Assembly (NCBI RefSeq): GCF_027922005.1
Contig: NZ_BSEV01000008.1
Span: 1 to 64,000 of the forward strand
Direction of reading: 5' to 3'
DNA: 64,000 nucleotides
DNA from: Streptosporangium carneum
GTDB taxonomy: Bacteria > Actinomycetota > Actinomycetes > Streptosporangiales > Streptosporangiaceae
In this document: in pieces, positions 44,839 through 53,001 of the stretch
How positions within the stretch are numbered: position 1 is the stretch's first letter
How the letters are laid out: the number at the start of each line of letters is the position of its first letter
Program-made: the position numbers and the translations under genes
The notes under the pieces: model-generated
The model's input: only the letters and a program-made list of their open reading frames with translations
Database searches by the model: none
Told to the model about the DNA's origin: nothing

Positions 44839-45570
44839 CTATCCGATCGGATAGGCGTCCTCCAGCTCGTGGCGATCGGCCGGGAGCAGCACTTCCGCCA
44901 CCGCCAGCGCCTGGCCCGAGGCGTCCCGAACCGCCCCGTAGACCGCCAGCAGTGGCGTGTTCTTCGGCATGCCGAGCTGCTTGGCCTCGTCGGCCGTGGG
45001 CATCCGCGCGGTGATCTGCTCCACGACGTGATCGAACCGCACCCCCTTACGGGCCTGGAGATGTTCCCGCAGCCCCTGGGGAAGCGAGTCCGCGCTCGTC
45101 AGGTCGCTGCCCTCGGACAGCTCAAGTGGCACCCACACCGAGACGACCTCGGCCGGCCTCCCCTCCCGGCTGACCAGACGTCGCCGCAGGAACGCCTTGC
45201 TCTTCGGAGCCAGGCCGAGCAAGGTCGCGACCCGGTTGGGTACGGCCACGGCCGCGGCTTCGACCACCTCACCGGAAGACGCGCTCTCCGGAGCGGTCAG
45301 ATACGCCTGCCCCGGCCGAGGCCGTTCGACCGAGGCCACCGCCGGACGACCGCGCACGAACCGCCCCTTGCCCTGCTGGGACTCGATCCACCCTTGTTCC
45401 CGCAGGACTCGCAGAGCGGCGACCACGGTGGGCCGGGAGACGCCGAACTCGTTGATGAGCTGGTTCTCGCTGGGCAGCATGGAGCCCGGAGGGTAGTCCC
45501 CCGACTCGATGCGCCGCTGTAGCGCCTGGACAAGTTGCGCGTACTTCGGCGGTACGGACTCTAGCGACAT
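44839..45570 (-). CDS. GntR/HutC-family regulator, KorSA-like
   Basis: The 243-residue protein has a GntR winged helix (PPGSMLPSENQLINEFGVSR near residue 28) and a UTRA ligand domain. In pSAM2 the equivalent KorSA represses pra and keeps the element integrated. An inverted CCAAG...CTTGG pair lies upstream of its start at about 45604-45623 and may be its own operator. Confidence 0.82.
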   Translation of the reverse strand: MSLESVPPKYAQLVQALQRRIESGDYPPGSMLPSENQLINEFGVSRPTVVAALRVLREQGWIESQQGKGRFVRGRPAVASVERPRPGQAYLTAPESASSGEVVEAAAVAVPNRVATLLGLAPKSKAFLRRRLVSREGRPAEVVSVWVPLELSEGSDLTSADSLPQGLREHLQARKGVRFDHVVEQITARMPTADEAKQLGMPKNTPLLAVYGAVRDASGQALAVAEVLLPADRHELEDAYPIG

Positions 45571-45834
45571 AACGACCGTCCATCACCCAACAGGTTGTTT
45601 TACCAAGCTAGAGCGTAACTTGGCTTTCCTCCCCTGTCACGCGTTCGAGGAGGGCGAGACCAGAGAAAAGAACGATCCCGGCAGACAGGAGCGGGGGAAA
45701 GGGCATGCGGTTACCGGGGGCGGGCTGCATGCGTCCGCTCTGCTGTCTGCCGGGACGGTGAGAGGCGCGACGGGACAGGGGTAACGCTCCCCGGCCCCCT
45801 CCAGACCCAGGGGACCCTGCCCCGCCGCGCCCGT

Positions 45835-46140
45835 CTATCGGCCGACGTAATCGGCCAAGACCTGTGCCGCGCCATCCAGATCGTTCACCGAATGGCGCCT
45901 TTCGGCGGACTGCCAGGAAAAGTAGGCACCGCCGTATCCGACGAACACCCACACCGGCATCCCCACGTCGGGACGGGGGATCATCAGCGCGGTGACGTTG
46001 TCGCGCAGCTCGGCTCGCACCCCGCGACGCAGCAGTGCGTCCTGCAGCAGGGTGAGGAGGACGGCTTCACTCTGTTCTTGTGGCTCTTCGTGAGGACCGA
46101 CTTGTGGGGGGACGGCGGCGGCCTGAGGAGGTGGGTTCAC
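45835..46140 (-). CDS. Hypothetical AICE protein
   Basis: The 101-residue product starts at GTG 46140, which overlaps the stop of the upstream zinc-finger gene (GTGA). It has a proline-rich start (VNPPPQAAAVPP) and a compact domain ending DLDGAAQVLADYVGR. No family recognised. The 264 bases between it and the regulator gene carry no gene. Confidence 0.55.
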   Translation of the reverse strand: MNPPPQAAAVPPQVGPHEEPQEQSEAVLLTLLQDALLRRGVRAELRDNVTALMIPRPDVGMPVWVFVGYGGAYFSWQSAERRHSVNDLDGAAQVLADYVGR

Positions 46141-46331
46141 GTCACGCTCCCTTCGCCCCGGCCGCTTCCGAGGCAGTCGAGACATTCCTGTTCTCCGTAC
46201 GTCTCTTGATCACTGCCGCTCTCGCCGATGAGGAGGGCACGGCGCGAGCTGCGCAGCTTGGTCCCCCGCCCCCGGCAAAAGGGGCAGGGCATTTCTTCGC
46301 TGGACTCGTCTGGCCGGGTCACCGTCGCCAT
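46137..46331 (-). CDS. Small DnaJ-type zinc-finger protein
   Basis: The 64-residue protein has two Cys-x2-Cys-x-Gly-x-Gly motifs (CPFCRGRG and CLDCLGSG), the arrangement of a DnaJ-type zinc ribbon. Small proteins of this kind are common in actinomycete plasmids and AICEs. It is coupled to the downstream gene by a GTGA overlap. Confidence 0.65.
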   Translation of the reverse strand: MATVTRPDESSEEMPCPFCRGRGTKLRSSRRALLIGESGSDQETYGEQECLDCLGSGRGEGSVT

Positions 46332-46489
46332 CTCCTCGATTTCGATCCACGCTCCCTGCGGCGGAAGGCGGGCTGACGTACCGTGGTTGCTTGATGACAA
46401 GTCCACCGGCAAACCGGAGACAGCAGGACCCCTGAAAGGCCCCCCTTCATTCCCCCCTCTTGAGCCCCCAGCCGGGAGGAAGGCCCCAG

Positions 46490-47779
46490 ATGCCCGACTA
46501 CATCCCCAACGTTCAGCTCAGGGCGTGGCGTAACGAGCACCTGCTGACCCGCGCTGAAATGGCCGAGCAGATCAACGCCACCTCGATCGGCATCGCCGAA
46601 CGCCTGGTGTGCGATGAGGAACGTATCCGCCGCTGGGAGGCTGGAGAGGTTTCCTGGCCACATGCTGCCTACCGGCTGGCCCTCACCCAGCGGACCGGCC
46701 TGCAACCGGAAGATCTGGGATTCCGCCCGAACCGGCGCGGTCAGAACCGTCTCGTCGAGGCGACCGTGATGCCCGTGGACGCCCTCCGCGCCGAGGCCGA
46801 CCTGTACGGCACGATGGAGCTGGCCCAGCAACTCCAAGCCTCCGATGTCGGAACCGGAACCCTGGAAGCCCTCGCCGAGGCCGTCGACCTACTGTGCCGC
46901 GCCTACCCCGTAGTCCCCGCCGCCACCCTGCGCGACCGCACCCAGAAACGCCTCGCCCAGATCAACGGCCTCCTCGCTGGACGCATCACGCTCGACCAGC
47001 ACCGCGAACTCCTGGTCATCACTGGCTGGCTGACCGCGCTGCTCGGATGCGTCCACTACGACCTGGGCGAGCGGGAGGAGGCCGAGACCGCCCGCCGTAC
47101 CGCCTATGAGATGGGCCGCCAGGTCGGCCACGGCGAACTCATGGCCTGGGCCTACGAGATGAGCGCCTGGTTCGCCCTGGTCGAGGGCCGCTACGAAGAC
47201 GTCGTCATCGCCGCCCGCACCGGCCAGGCCGTAGCCGGCCACTCCAGCGCCATGGTCCAACTGACCTTGCAGGAAGCCCGCGGCCTGGCCCGCATCGGCA
47301 ACCGCCGCGACGCAGACAAGGCTCTCACCCGCGGAGCCGACATCCTGGCCAAACTCCCACTGCCCACCAACCCGGACCACCACTTCGTGTTCGACCACGC
47401 CAAGTGGGTCTTCTACGCCGCCACCGCCTACACCTGGCTCGAAGACAACGACCGCGCCGAGGAACACGCCCTGGAAACCATCCAGATGCACACCCGCCCC
47501 GACGGCACCTCCAACGCCCCAATGCGGGTAGCCGACGCCCACATCGACCTCGGCATCATCCACGCCCGCCGCGGCGACCTCGACGCAGCAGTGGAACAAG
47601 GCATGGCCGCCTTCGACATCGACCGCCGATCCCTCACCGACCTCGTCCACCGAGCTGGAGACCTTGACCGAGTTCTATACCAGCGCTACCGGCGTGAAGC
47701 CCTTGCCGATGAGTTTCATGAGCGTCATATAACTGCCCGCCGAGCACTCGCCGCCCACCGCCCCGACCTTCTTGATTAA
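46490..47779 (+). CDS. Transcriptional regulator with TPR-like domain
   Basis: The 429-residue protein has an N-terminal helix-turn-helix-like region (MAEQINATSIGIAERLVCDE ... RIRRWEAGEV) and a long helical TPR-like C-terminal region. GGGAGGAAGG lies just upstream of ATG 46490. Such XRE-TPR regulators are common in actinomycetes, often answering small signals. It is the only rightward gene of the element, and a CTTGATGACAAG palindrome lies about 90 bp upstream. Confidence 0.7.
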   Translation: MPDYIPNVQLRAWRNEHLLTRAEMAEQINATSIGIAERLVCDEERIRRWEAGEVSWPHAAYRLALTQRTGLQPEDLGFRPNRRGQNRLVEATVMPVDALRAEADLYGTMELAQQLQASDVGTGTLEALAEAVDLLCRAYPVVPAATLRDRTQKRLAQINGLLAGRITLDQHRELLVITGWLTALLGCVHYDLGEREEAETARRTAYEMGRQVGHGELMAWAYEMSAWFALVEGRYEDVVIAARTGQAVAGHSSAMVQLTLQEARGLARIGNRRDADKALTRGADILAKLPLPTNPDHHFVFDHAKWVFYAATAYTWLEDNDRAEEHALETIQMHTRPDGTSNAPMRVADAHIDLGIIHARRGDLDAAVEQGMAAFDIDRRSLTDLVHRAGDLDRVLYQRYRREALADEFHERHITARRALAAHRPDLLD

Positions 47780-47935
47780 GCCACTCCAGCTAGAGAAATC
47801 ACAGAAACATAAAACCGCATCCTAGAGACTTTATATTCAGCCATTCCATGCAGGATGCATCCCAAGATATCGAGTGATCCTCTGCATACAAAGCAGCTAG
47901 GCGCTGGACTAGACAGCCAGACTCATTACATCCCT

Positions 47936-48976
47936 TCAGAAGGGCACTTCGCTGTCCCATGGAGAACGGGGGTGCGACGCCAAGCGATAAGCGTGAAACA
48001 ACGCCCTTCCTGCAGCAAGAGCTTCCTGGAGCGAGTCCTGATCCACCCAGGGCTTGCCACCCATATGACTCTCCCAGTCCTCATCAAATCGAGAAACAGG
48101 AATAGTATACCCAGCCGGATCGAGACTCGTGATACCGCTCATCGTTACCACCCATTGAGGAGGGCAAAACTGAACGAGAGGCGCGAGCTCGTGAAGCGCA
48201 ACCTTTCCATTGATCGACCACTGATGGCCGATATCAAGCAGGTCATGTAGGTCAGAAAATAGTCTTAAAGAACCAAAGGACTTGTCTCCCGGATACCGAC
48301 CAATGGACTGAAGAAGTTCACCAAGGCTTACGAGTAGATCCGTGGCACTCTCACCTGGGTACCACCCCAGCTCCTCCTTCGACTCACCTGAAGGCGTCTC
48401 AACAAATAAAACAATCACCCCTGCGCCATACTCTTCTTGATCTGTAGCGAAACGAACATAAACATCCCCTCCTGGAACATAGACGCGAGGACCAACGGGA
48501 GCCACTATTCCCAATTTTGATGCTCGGTTAATAGCAGCGAACATCTCTTCCTGCTTAGGGTCCACTCCGACAGCACTGAAGATCTTAGAATCTTCTGAAC
48601 GTTTAGCAGCAAGCCGCGCTACAACAGCGTCAGAGAGTTCTTCCCGGGTCAGCCGCAGATCGTCTTGCGTTTTTGTAATCTCTCCTTCTAGCCGAGCGAC
48701 ATCGGAAGTCACCTCGGCCTGACGCTCCTCTATTTGAGCCTGGCGTTCCGCAGCAACATCTTGCCGCTTACGGACATCATCAAGCCTCCGTTCTACGCCC
48801 CAACCAATCAAGAGTAGAGGAAGGAAGAGAACCAGGCCCGTGCCAACATTGACTAGAACGCCTGACAACCAACTGTCGCCGCGCCACACCGACGACATGT
48901 ACACACAGACACCGCCTGCGATAACGGCTATCGTCGCCAGCGCCCCCCAGCGGGTCCTTATCAGCCTTCGTATCAT
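47936..48976 (-). CDS. Membrane-anchored coiled-coil protein (cargo, unknown)
   Basis: The 346-residue product has two N-terminal transmembrane helices (ALATIAVIAGGVCVYM and VLVNVGTGLVLFLPLLLIG), a coiled coil of about 70 residues rich in Glu, Arg and Gln, and a C-terminal globular domain of about 200 residues that I do not recognise. Base composition is clearly lower in G+C than the neighbouring genes, so it was probably acquired separately. ATG 48976 starts just before the first helix. Direct repeats lie upstream at 49129-49171. Confidence 0.65.
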   Translation of the reverse strand: MIRRLIRTRWGALATIAVIAGGVCVYMSSVWRGDSWLSGVLVNVGTGLVLFLPLLLIGWGVERRLDDVRKRQDVAAERQAQIEERQAEVTSDVARLEGEITKTQDDLRLTREELSDAVVARLAAKRSEDSKIFSAVGVDPKQEEMFAAINRASKLGIVAPVGPRVYVPGGDVYVRFATDQEEYGAGVIVLFVETPSGESKEELGWYPGESATDLLVSLGELLQSIGRYPGDKSFGSLRLFSDLHDLLDIGHQWSINGKVALHELAPLVQFCPPQWVVTMSGITSLDPAGYTIPVSRFDEDWESHMGGKPWVDQDSLQEALAAGRALFHAYRLASHPRSPWDSEVPF

Positions 48977-49128
48977 CCCGACGATGAGTCCTTCCTGATC
49001 AATATCGCGAATCCTAAGCGAGGCAACCGACGTTTGTCTCAACGATGACACCCACGGGCGCGTTCCCAGCTTCAGGCGTCCCGTCCGCATGACCAGCAGC
49101 TATATTGCTGCGCCGTTTCTGCATGGGG

Positions 49129-49171
49129 GTGTCAAGCATCAAGCGAAGCCAGAGTGTCAACCATCAAGCGA
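49129..49171. promoter_or_regulatory. Direct repeat GTGTCAASCATCAAGCGA x2
   Basis: Two 18-bp copies (49129-49146 and 49154-49171), differing at one base, are spaced 25 bp apart upstream of the leftward cargo gene. They may be an operator. The reverse complement shares GCTTGATG with the region upstream of the TPR regulator (near 46390). The GC-rich remainder to 49415 holds no gene I can support. Confidence 0.4.
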
Positions 49172-49415
49172 GACAGGACAATCGAGCCTGGGCTTGCCTT
49201 GCCGAATTGTTCTTGTAGGGATCAAGCGCGGCAGCGCGGCGCGCCGCCGCACGGCCCGCCGCCCGAACGCCGCCCGAGCGTGCGGCGTGGGCGCCGGTCT
49301 CGGCCGGCGGCGGGACCACGGGCCGCCCACCGCACCGCTCGCGCGCCGTACTCGACCATCGGCCACCGCACCGGGCCGCGCCGCCGCCTCCCTACTTGAG
49401 AGCCATCCCTGATGT

Positions 49416-49820
49416 TCAACGCCGCTGCTGCCACCACGGCCACTCGGGTGAGGCGTGCGGGTCTGGCGACGTCCGGGCGAGGAACCGCCTGTCGATAGGA
49501 AGGATCAAGGCGTACAGATACGGCCTGGCCCAGCGTGGCAAGGCGGTGAGCGCCTGTTCGAGCCGCTGGCGTGGCGCGTCTCCGCAGCACTCAGGACACA
49601 TGCACCCGGGACCGATCCGGTCGACACTGCCGGGAACGACCGCCTGCATCCAGGCCAGCAGCGCCCCGGCTACCGTGCCCGGCCGCATCCGAGTGTGCTC
49701 CAGCGCGATCACCGCGGCCATGGGCCGACGTCCGAGACCGGGAACCTGATGGATCGAAGCTCTGTGGGTTGCGCACACCGATCCCCGCGCGCGAACCTCC
49801 GAAGGGCGCCTACGCGGCAT
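49416..49820 (-). CDS. Hypothetical protein, cargo zone
   Basis: The frame encodes up to 134 residues. The C-terminal half (LEQALTALPRWARPYLYAL, then FLARTSPDPHASPEWPWW) looks like a conserved actinomycete hypothetical family of plasmids and AICEs. The start is uncertain: ATG 49721 would give 101 residues. A Cys-x2-Cys pair (CMCPECC) may bind metal. Confidence 0.5.
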   Translation of the reverse strand: MPRRRPSEVRARGSVCATHRASIHQVPGLGRRPMAAVIALEHTRMRPGTVAGALLAWMQAVVPGSVDRIGPGCMCPECCGDAPRQRLEQALTALPRWARPYLYALILPIDRRFLARTSPDPHASPEWPWWQQRR

Positions 49821-49954
49821 GGCCCTTTCTGATCAACGTCATGAGCCGATGATCGCACGCCAAGAAGAGAAGCTCCAGACCCGGCCCGTTGGACTGCCGC
49901 CCTCACGATCGCCCGGCGGTGGCCGATCTCCGTACGTGGTCGGGGGCGATCGAC

Positions 49955-49985
49955 GGTCCGGGGTTTCGTACCTCAACCCCGGACC
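49955..49985. terminator. Terminator hairpin
   Basis: GGTCCGGGGTT (49955-49965) pairs perfectly with 49975-49985 around a nine-base loop, downstream of the leftward gene ending at 50050. No gene is seen in 49822-50049. Confidence 0.65.
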
Positions 49986-50049
49986 ACCGCATTACATAGA
50001 GACGGCCGTTGACCAGCTAATGTAGCCCGACCCGGATGAGCCGTACCCG

Positions 50050-50613
50050 CTACGCACCGAGCCGCTGGCGTATGTACCGGTGATCGGGAGGCCCGAACTC
50101 CAGGCCATTCTCGTCAAGGGCGTTGTAGATCGTCACCCGGCCGTTCGGAAAGACGAAGCTGAGAGCCACCATCCCCTGGGCCATGTCCTCCCCCACCCAC
50201 TCGAGAAGCTCCACGGCCCGCAGCCGCTGCCCCTCCAAAACGGCCAGTTCACCGGGCACACCGTCTCGCCATGCCAGCCGGAACTCTTCGCCCCAGTCCA
50301 CCGGCTGAGCCGGATCAACGGTGTTCCACGTGATTGAGACCTCGTCGAACTTCGTGTGAACGATCTCGACCTGCTCGCCCTCGAAGTCCAGCAGAACCAG
50401 ACCGTCGGCGAACCACACGTCATCGTCGAGATCCCACACCAGCAGGGCCCGGGTCAGCCTCCGGCCTTCCAGCATGGCCAGCCTCCGGCCATGAGCGGCG
50501 GTGACAGCCGAACGTCCCGTCAGCCACACCGGACTGTAACCAGATACCCCGTAGTCCCACATCCAGCGATGATCCCAATAACGATGCCAGGAGGTCACAC
50601 CCTTATGAATCAC
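50050..50613 (-). CDS. Hypothetical protein at the right end of the AICE
   Basis: The 187-residue protein (RALLVWDLDDDVWFADGLVL ... GRVTIYNALDENGLEFG) has no family I recognise. It looks like a compact soluble protein rich in acidic and aromatic residues. The GTG start at 50613 overlaps a GAGGAG ribosome binding site, so the true start may be the GTG 15 bases further in. It lies just inside the right attachment region. Confidence 0.55.
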   Translation of the reverse strand: MIHKGVTSWHRYWDHRWMWDYGVSGYSPVWLTGRSAVTAAHGRRLAMLEGRRLTRALLVWDLDDDVWFADGLVLLDFEGEQVEIVHTKFDEVSITWNTVDPAQPVDWGEEFRLAWRDGVPGELAVLEGQRLRAVELLEWVGEDMAQGMVALSFVFPNGRVTIYNALDENGLEFGPPDHRYIRQRLGA

Positions 50614-50651
50614 CTCCTCAGCCGTACCACCGGTGAGGACAGACCCGCGTC

Positions 50652-50670
50652 CGTGCCCGTTGCGTGCCCG
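50652..50670. promoter_or_regulatory. Right arm-type integrase sites (type I)
   Basis: CGTGCCCG at 50652-50659 and 50663-50670 repeat the 11-bp spaced pair seen at the left end. About 120 bp separates them from attachment copy 2. The flanking DNA closely matches that before copy 6. Confidence 0.6.
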
Positions 50671-50772
50671 TCAGGAGGGGGATCAAGGGAGACTCACGGG
50701 GAACCACGGTCACTCACCCCCCTCCCCTGCAGGTCAGCGTCTTCCTAGCTCAGCGACCAAGCGCGATAGAGA

Positions 50773-50815
50773 CTTCCCAAGCTGACAGCGCGGGTTCGAT
50801 TCCCGTCACCCGCTC
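50773..50815 (+). repeat. Attachment core, copy 2 (right end of AICE)
   Basis: All 43 bases are identical to the tRNA copy. It marks the right junction of the intact element. It lacks the 5' part of the tRNA, so it is not a second tRNA gene. Confidence 0.9.
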
Positions 50816-50821
50816 CCATCT

Positions 50822-51247
50822 TCAAGCAAGCACCTCCGGCAGCAGTCTGAACGCTGGCACATGCCGAGGGCGGATCAGGCTGAAGTCTCGTCGGTCGATC
50901 GTTGCGATTTGGGTGATGCCCAAGCGCTCCGCGATGGCGACCACGGACACGTCAGCCGGGTCAAGACGAGCGTCCTTGTAGAGCCGGACGAGTTCGGCCA
51001 TGCGCCGCACATCAGCGGGAAGCAGATCGACCAGCTCGAATTCTTCAGTGACCAGATCAAGGAACTGCGCATGTACGGCAGGACCCATGTGCCTGTTGAT
51101 CGTCCAACCGGCTTCAATCAAGATCGTTGACGGCAGGAGCAGCGGCCCCTCCAACTCCTCAAGAAGCCGCACGCACGAGGCATGGTGCTTGTCGTCTCGA
51201 TCGACAGCAGCGATCAAAGGACCGGTGTCCAGGAGTGTGGCGCTCAC
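50822..51247 (-). CDS. vapC: PIN-domain toxin, VapC family
   Basis: The 141-residue protein has the acidic PIN-domain catalytic set: Asp in LLDTGPL (residue 7), Glu in LIEAGW (near 45), Asp in RLDPADVSVVA (near 95) and Asp in ATIDRRDF (near 114). VapC toxins cleave tRNA or rRNA. It overlaps its antitoxin by four bases (ATGA). The gene stops seven bases from attachment copy 2. Confidence 0.9.
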   Translation of the reverse strand: MSATLLDTGPLIAAVDRDDKHHASCVRLLEELEGPLLLPSTILIEAGWTINRHMGPAVHAQFLDLVTEEFELVDLLPADVRRMAELVRLYKDARLDPADVSVVAIAERLGITQIATIDRRDFSLIRPRHVPAFRLLPEVLA

Positions 51248-51489
51248 ACTGAGCGATTGAACCGCTCCGCCAGCAGATCTTCGACCCGTTCCGACAGATC
51301 ACCCTCACCGGACGCGCCGAGCCCAGCGATCGACAGCCGACGACGCCGAACCGGCTCAGACGGCTCCCCATCGGCCGCCCCAGCCAGTTCTGGATCTGTC
51401 TTGACCAAGCGCAGGAGCCGACGCGCCTGGTCCGGCGACAGCCGATCCACCAGGTGATGAAGCTCCTCATAAGCATGCCCGGCGCTCAT
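51244..51489 (-). CDS. vapB: Antitoxin of the VapC toxin
   Basis: The 81-residue protein has a short N-terminal helical region and the C-terminal toxin-wrapping tail typical of VapB (SIAGLGASGEGDLSERVEDL). It starts at ATG 51489, with an in-frame start at 51507 as alternative. It precedes vapC and overlaps it, the standard order. Confidence 0.78.
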   Translation of the reverse strand: MSAGHAYEELHHLVDRLSPDQARRLLRLVKTDPELAGAADGEPSEPVRRRRLSIAGLGASGEGDLSERVEDLLAERFNRSV

Positions 51490-51606
51490 GCCCACGAGTC
51501 TACGCAAGCCGTTCTGCTTGCGGCAGCGTCACACGTGCTCAAAGACTCCAGTACAACCAGCATCGCTACTCTCCAGATCGGCGCGGGTTTCTCGACATCG
51601 AGCTTT

Positions 51607-51625
51607 CGTGCCAGATCCGTGCCAG
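51607..51625. promoter_or_regulatory. Right arm-type integrase sites (type II)
   Basis: CGTGCCAG occurs at 51607-51614 and 51618-51625, 11 bp apart. The core differs from the type I arm (CGTGCCCG). The same pair lies before attachment copy 4, and a single copy (52993-53000) lies beside the type II integrase remnant. Confidence 0.6.
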
Positions 51626-51729
51626 AACAGGCGGAGAACCCCGGTCATCCACGGGGACTCACGGGGAACCGCACCCCGTCTACCTGCATCCCTGCTCTCC
51701 CAGCTCAGACCATCCACACCAGCAGCCGA

Positions 51730-51771
51730 TTCCCAAGCTGACAGCGCGGGTTCGATTCCCGTCACCCGCTC
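51730..51771 (+). repeat. Attachment core, copy 3
   Basis: 42 of the 43 core bases are present (first C replaced). It closes a 956-bp cassette (50816-51771) holding only the VapBC-type pair and type II arm sites. Confidence 0.88.
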
Positions 51772-51911
51772 CAACATCGAATGCCCAGCTCAAGAATGTG
51801 ATCTAGAGCTGATCCTTCCGCGTTCCCCTGGCGCTGACGACTCCTCAGACCGCTACCGCGGAAGGAGAAGCGGAAGCCTACGGACTGAGCCTCGAAGCGG
51901 CCGCCTGAAAC

Positions 51912-52268
51912 TCATGCGGTCGCGAGCTGTCGGTGATGCACCGTTAGAGGCTCGATTTCAGTGGTGTCGTCGTCGACGACGAGCTCGACGCGGAACCGAA
52001 CCCCCATTGCCGCACCGAGGCGCAGCAGGGTCGCTATATCCGGGATACCGCCGCCGCCCTCGATGCGAGACAGGGCGGGTTGGGACATCCCGGAGCGCTC
52101 CGCTACGACCTTCTGAGACAAGCCTCGGCGCTTACGGATCTCACGCAACTGGTCTCCGAGCTCTAGGTCACGGCCTGCCTGCTCGTATTCGGGGTGAGGC
52201 TGCGCATCCGCTTCCATCTCGCGCAGACGCTTCGCCTTGTAGGTTTCCCAACGGCTGTGACCCATCAT
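51912..52268 (-). CDS. higA: XRE-family antitoxin, HigA-like
   Basis: The 118-residue protein has a Cro/C1 helix-turn-helix (IRKRRGLSQKVVAERSGMSQ near residue 47 and PALSRIEGG). It follows the toxin gene with a four-base overlap, the HigBA order. It should bind its own promoter and neutralise HigB. The 140 bases between attachment copy 3 and its stop contain no gene. Confidence 0.82.
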   Translation of the reverse strand: MMGHSRWETYKAKRLREMEADAQPHPEYEQAGRDLELGDQLREIRKRRGLSQKVVAERSGMSQPALSRIEGGGGIPDIATLLRLGAAMGVRFRVELVVDDDTTEIEPLTVHHRQLATA

Positions 52269-52636
52269 GCGCTCCTCTCGAACACGTGCGTGGTGGTTAG
52301 GTCGTGCTCTGCCTCACACCGCTTCTTAGCAGCGATCGCTCGGGCGATGTCGGCGGTCTGCGTCCCGTCCTGTGTCTTGCGGAAGACCGTCAGGATCACG
52401 ATCACCTTGTTGGATGGCTTCCAGAAGGTCAACCGCCAGGTCGTGCGGTCGAGAGAAACACGCAGCTCGTGCACACCTTCGGCATCCTTCAGCTTCTTCA
52501 CGTGATCCCCGTCAGGGATGCCGCCAGTGACGAGATAGTCGTCCACGTTCCGCATAACCCGCTAGTAGAGCGGAAAAGAAAGTCCGTCCAGCCAAGACTC
52601 CACCTCCGGCTCTAGGTCGATCCCCCACTGAGGCAT
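52265..52636 (-). pseudogene. higB: RelE/HigB-like toxin interrupted by an amber codon
   Basis: From ATG 52636 the frame reads MPQWGIDLEPEVESWLDGLS and on to FPLY, then TAG (52562-52564, codon 25), then continues in the same frame through RVMRNVDDYLVTGG to the normal end at 52265. The amber splits an otherwise full-length phage-type HigB/RelE toxin of about 120 residues. An internal ATG at 52555 could restart a 96-residue product lacking the first helices. The antitoxin stays intact. A sequencing error is the main alternative. Confidence 0.7.
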
Positions 52637-52754
52637 ACCATCAATAGTATATGCACTCGATGGTAACCCGTAGCGGGAACGAATACCAGGTCTACCTCGG
52701 CGTCCACTTCTCGACCTTGGCTGCTCGTGCAGATCCTCCCGGCGGCGTTGATCG

Positions 52755-52773
52755 CGTGCCAGCTCCGTGCCAG
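52755..52773. promoter_or_regulatory. Right arm-type integrase sites (type II), second copy
   Basis: CGTGCCAG at 52755-52762 and 52766-52773 repeat the layout before copy 3. About 100 bp of surrounding sequence is nearly identical at both places. Confidence 0.6.
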
Positions 52774-52877
52774 AACAGGCGGGGAGCCTCGGTCATCCAC
52801 GGGGACTCACGGGGAACCGCACCCCGTCTACCTGCATCCCTGTTTTCCCAGCTCAGGCCACCAACGCCAGCAGCCGA

Positions 52878-52919
52878 TTCCCAAGCTGACAGCGCGGGTT
52901 CGATTCCCGTCACCCGCTC
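52878..52919 (+). repeat. Attachment core, copy 4
   Basis: 42 identical core bases. It closes a 1148-bp cassette (51772-52919) holding the HigBA-type pair. Confidence 0.88.
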
Positions 52920-52927
52920 CACCCATG

Positions 52928-52964
52928 AAGGCCCAGGTCACGGACGATTTCCGGACCGGGCCTT
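52928..52964. terminator. Terminator next to type II integrase remnant
   Basis: AAGGCCCAGGT (52928-52938) pairs with ACCGGGCCTT (52955-52964) with one bulge, followed by GTTTGTTTCC. It occupies the same place relative to the attachment core as the terminator beside the intact int. Confidence 0.6.
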
Positions 52965-53001
52965 GTTTGTTTCCTGAGACGTTTCTCACTCGCGTGCCAG
53001 A

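Larger units (their letters stand above)
38767..50815. mobile_element. Complete AICE (pSAM2-type integrative element)
   Basis: Between attachment copies 1 and 2 lies a full actinomycete integrative and conjugative element. Genes int, xis, repSA, a small spd-like gene, FtsK-type tra, two paralogous small genes and a pra-like activator run as one overlapping leftward operon. A GntR regulator follows on the same strand, and then a cargo zone (45.8-50.6 kb). Type I arm sites (CGTGCCCG pairs, 11 bp apart) lie near both ends. All functions expected for excision, rolling-circle replication and DNA-pumping transfer look intact. Confidence 0.88.

Noticed and set aside
49089-49412. GC-rich open frames between the coiled-coil cargo gene and the next hypothetical gene.
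   Set aside because: Composition is almost only Arg, Pro, Ala and Gly, frames exist on both strands, and no start with a ribosome binding site is seen.
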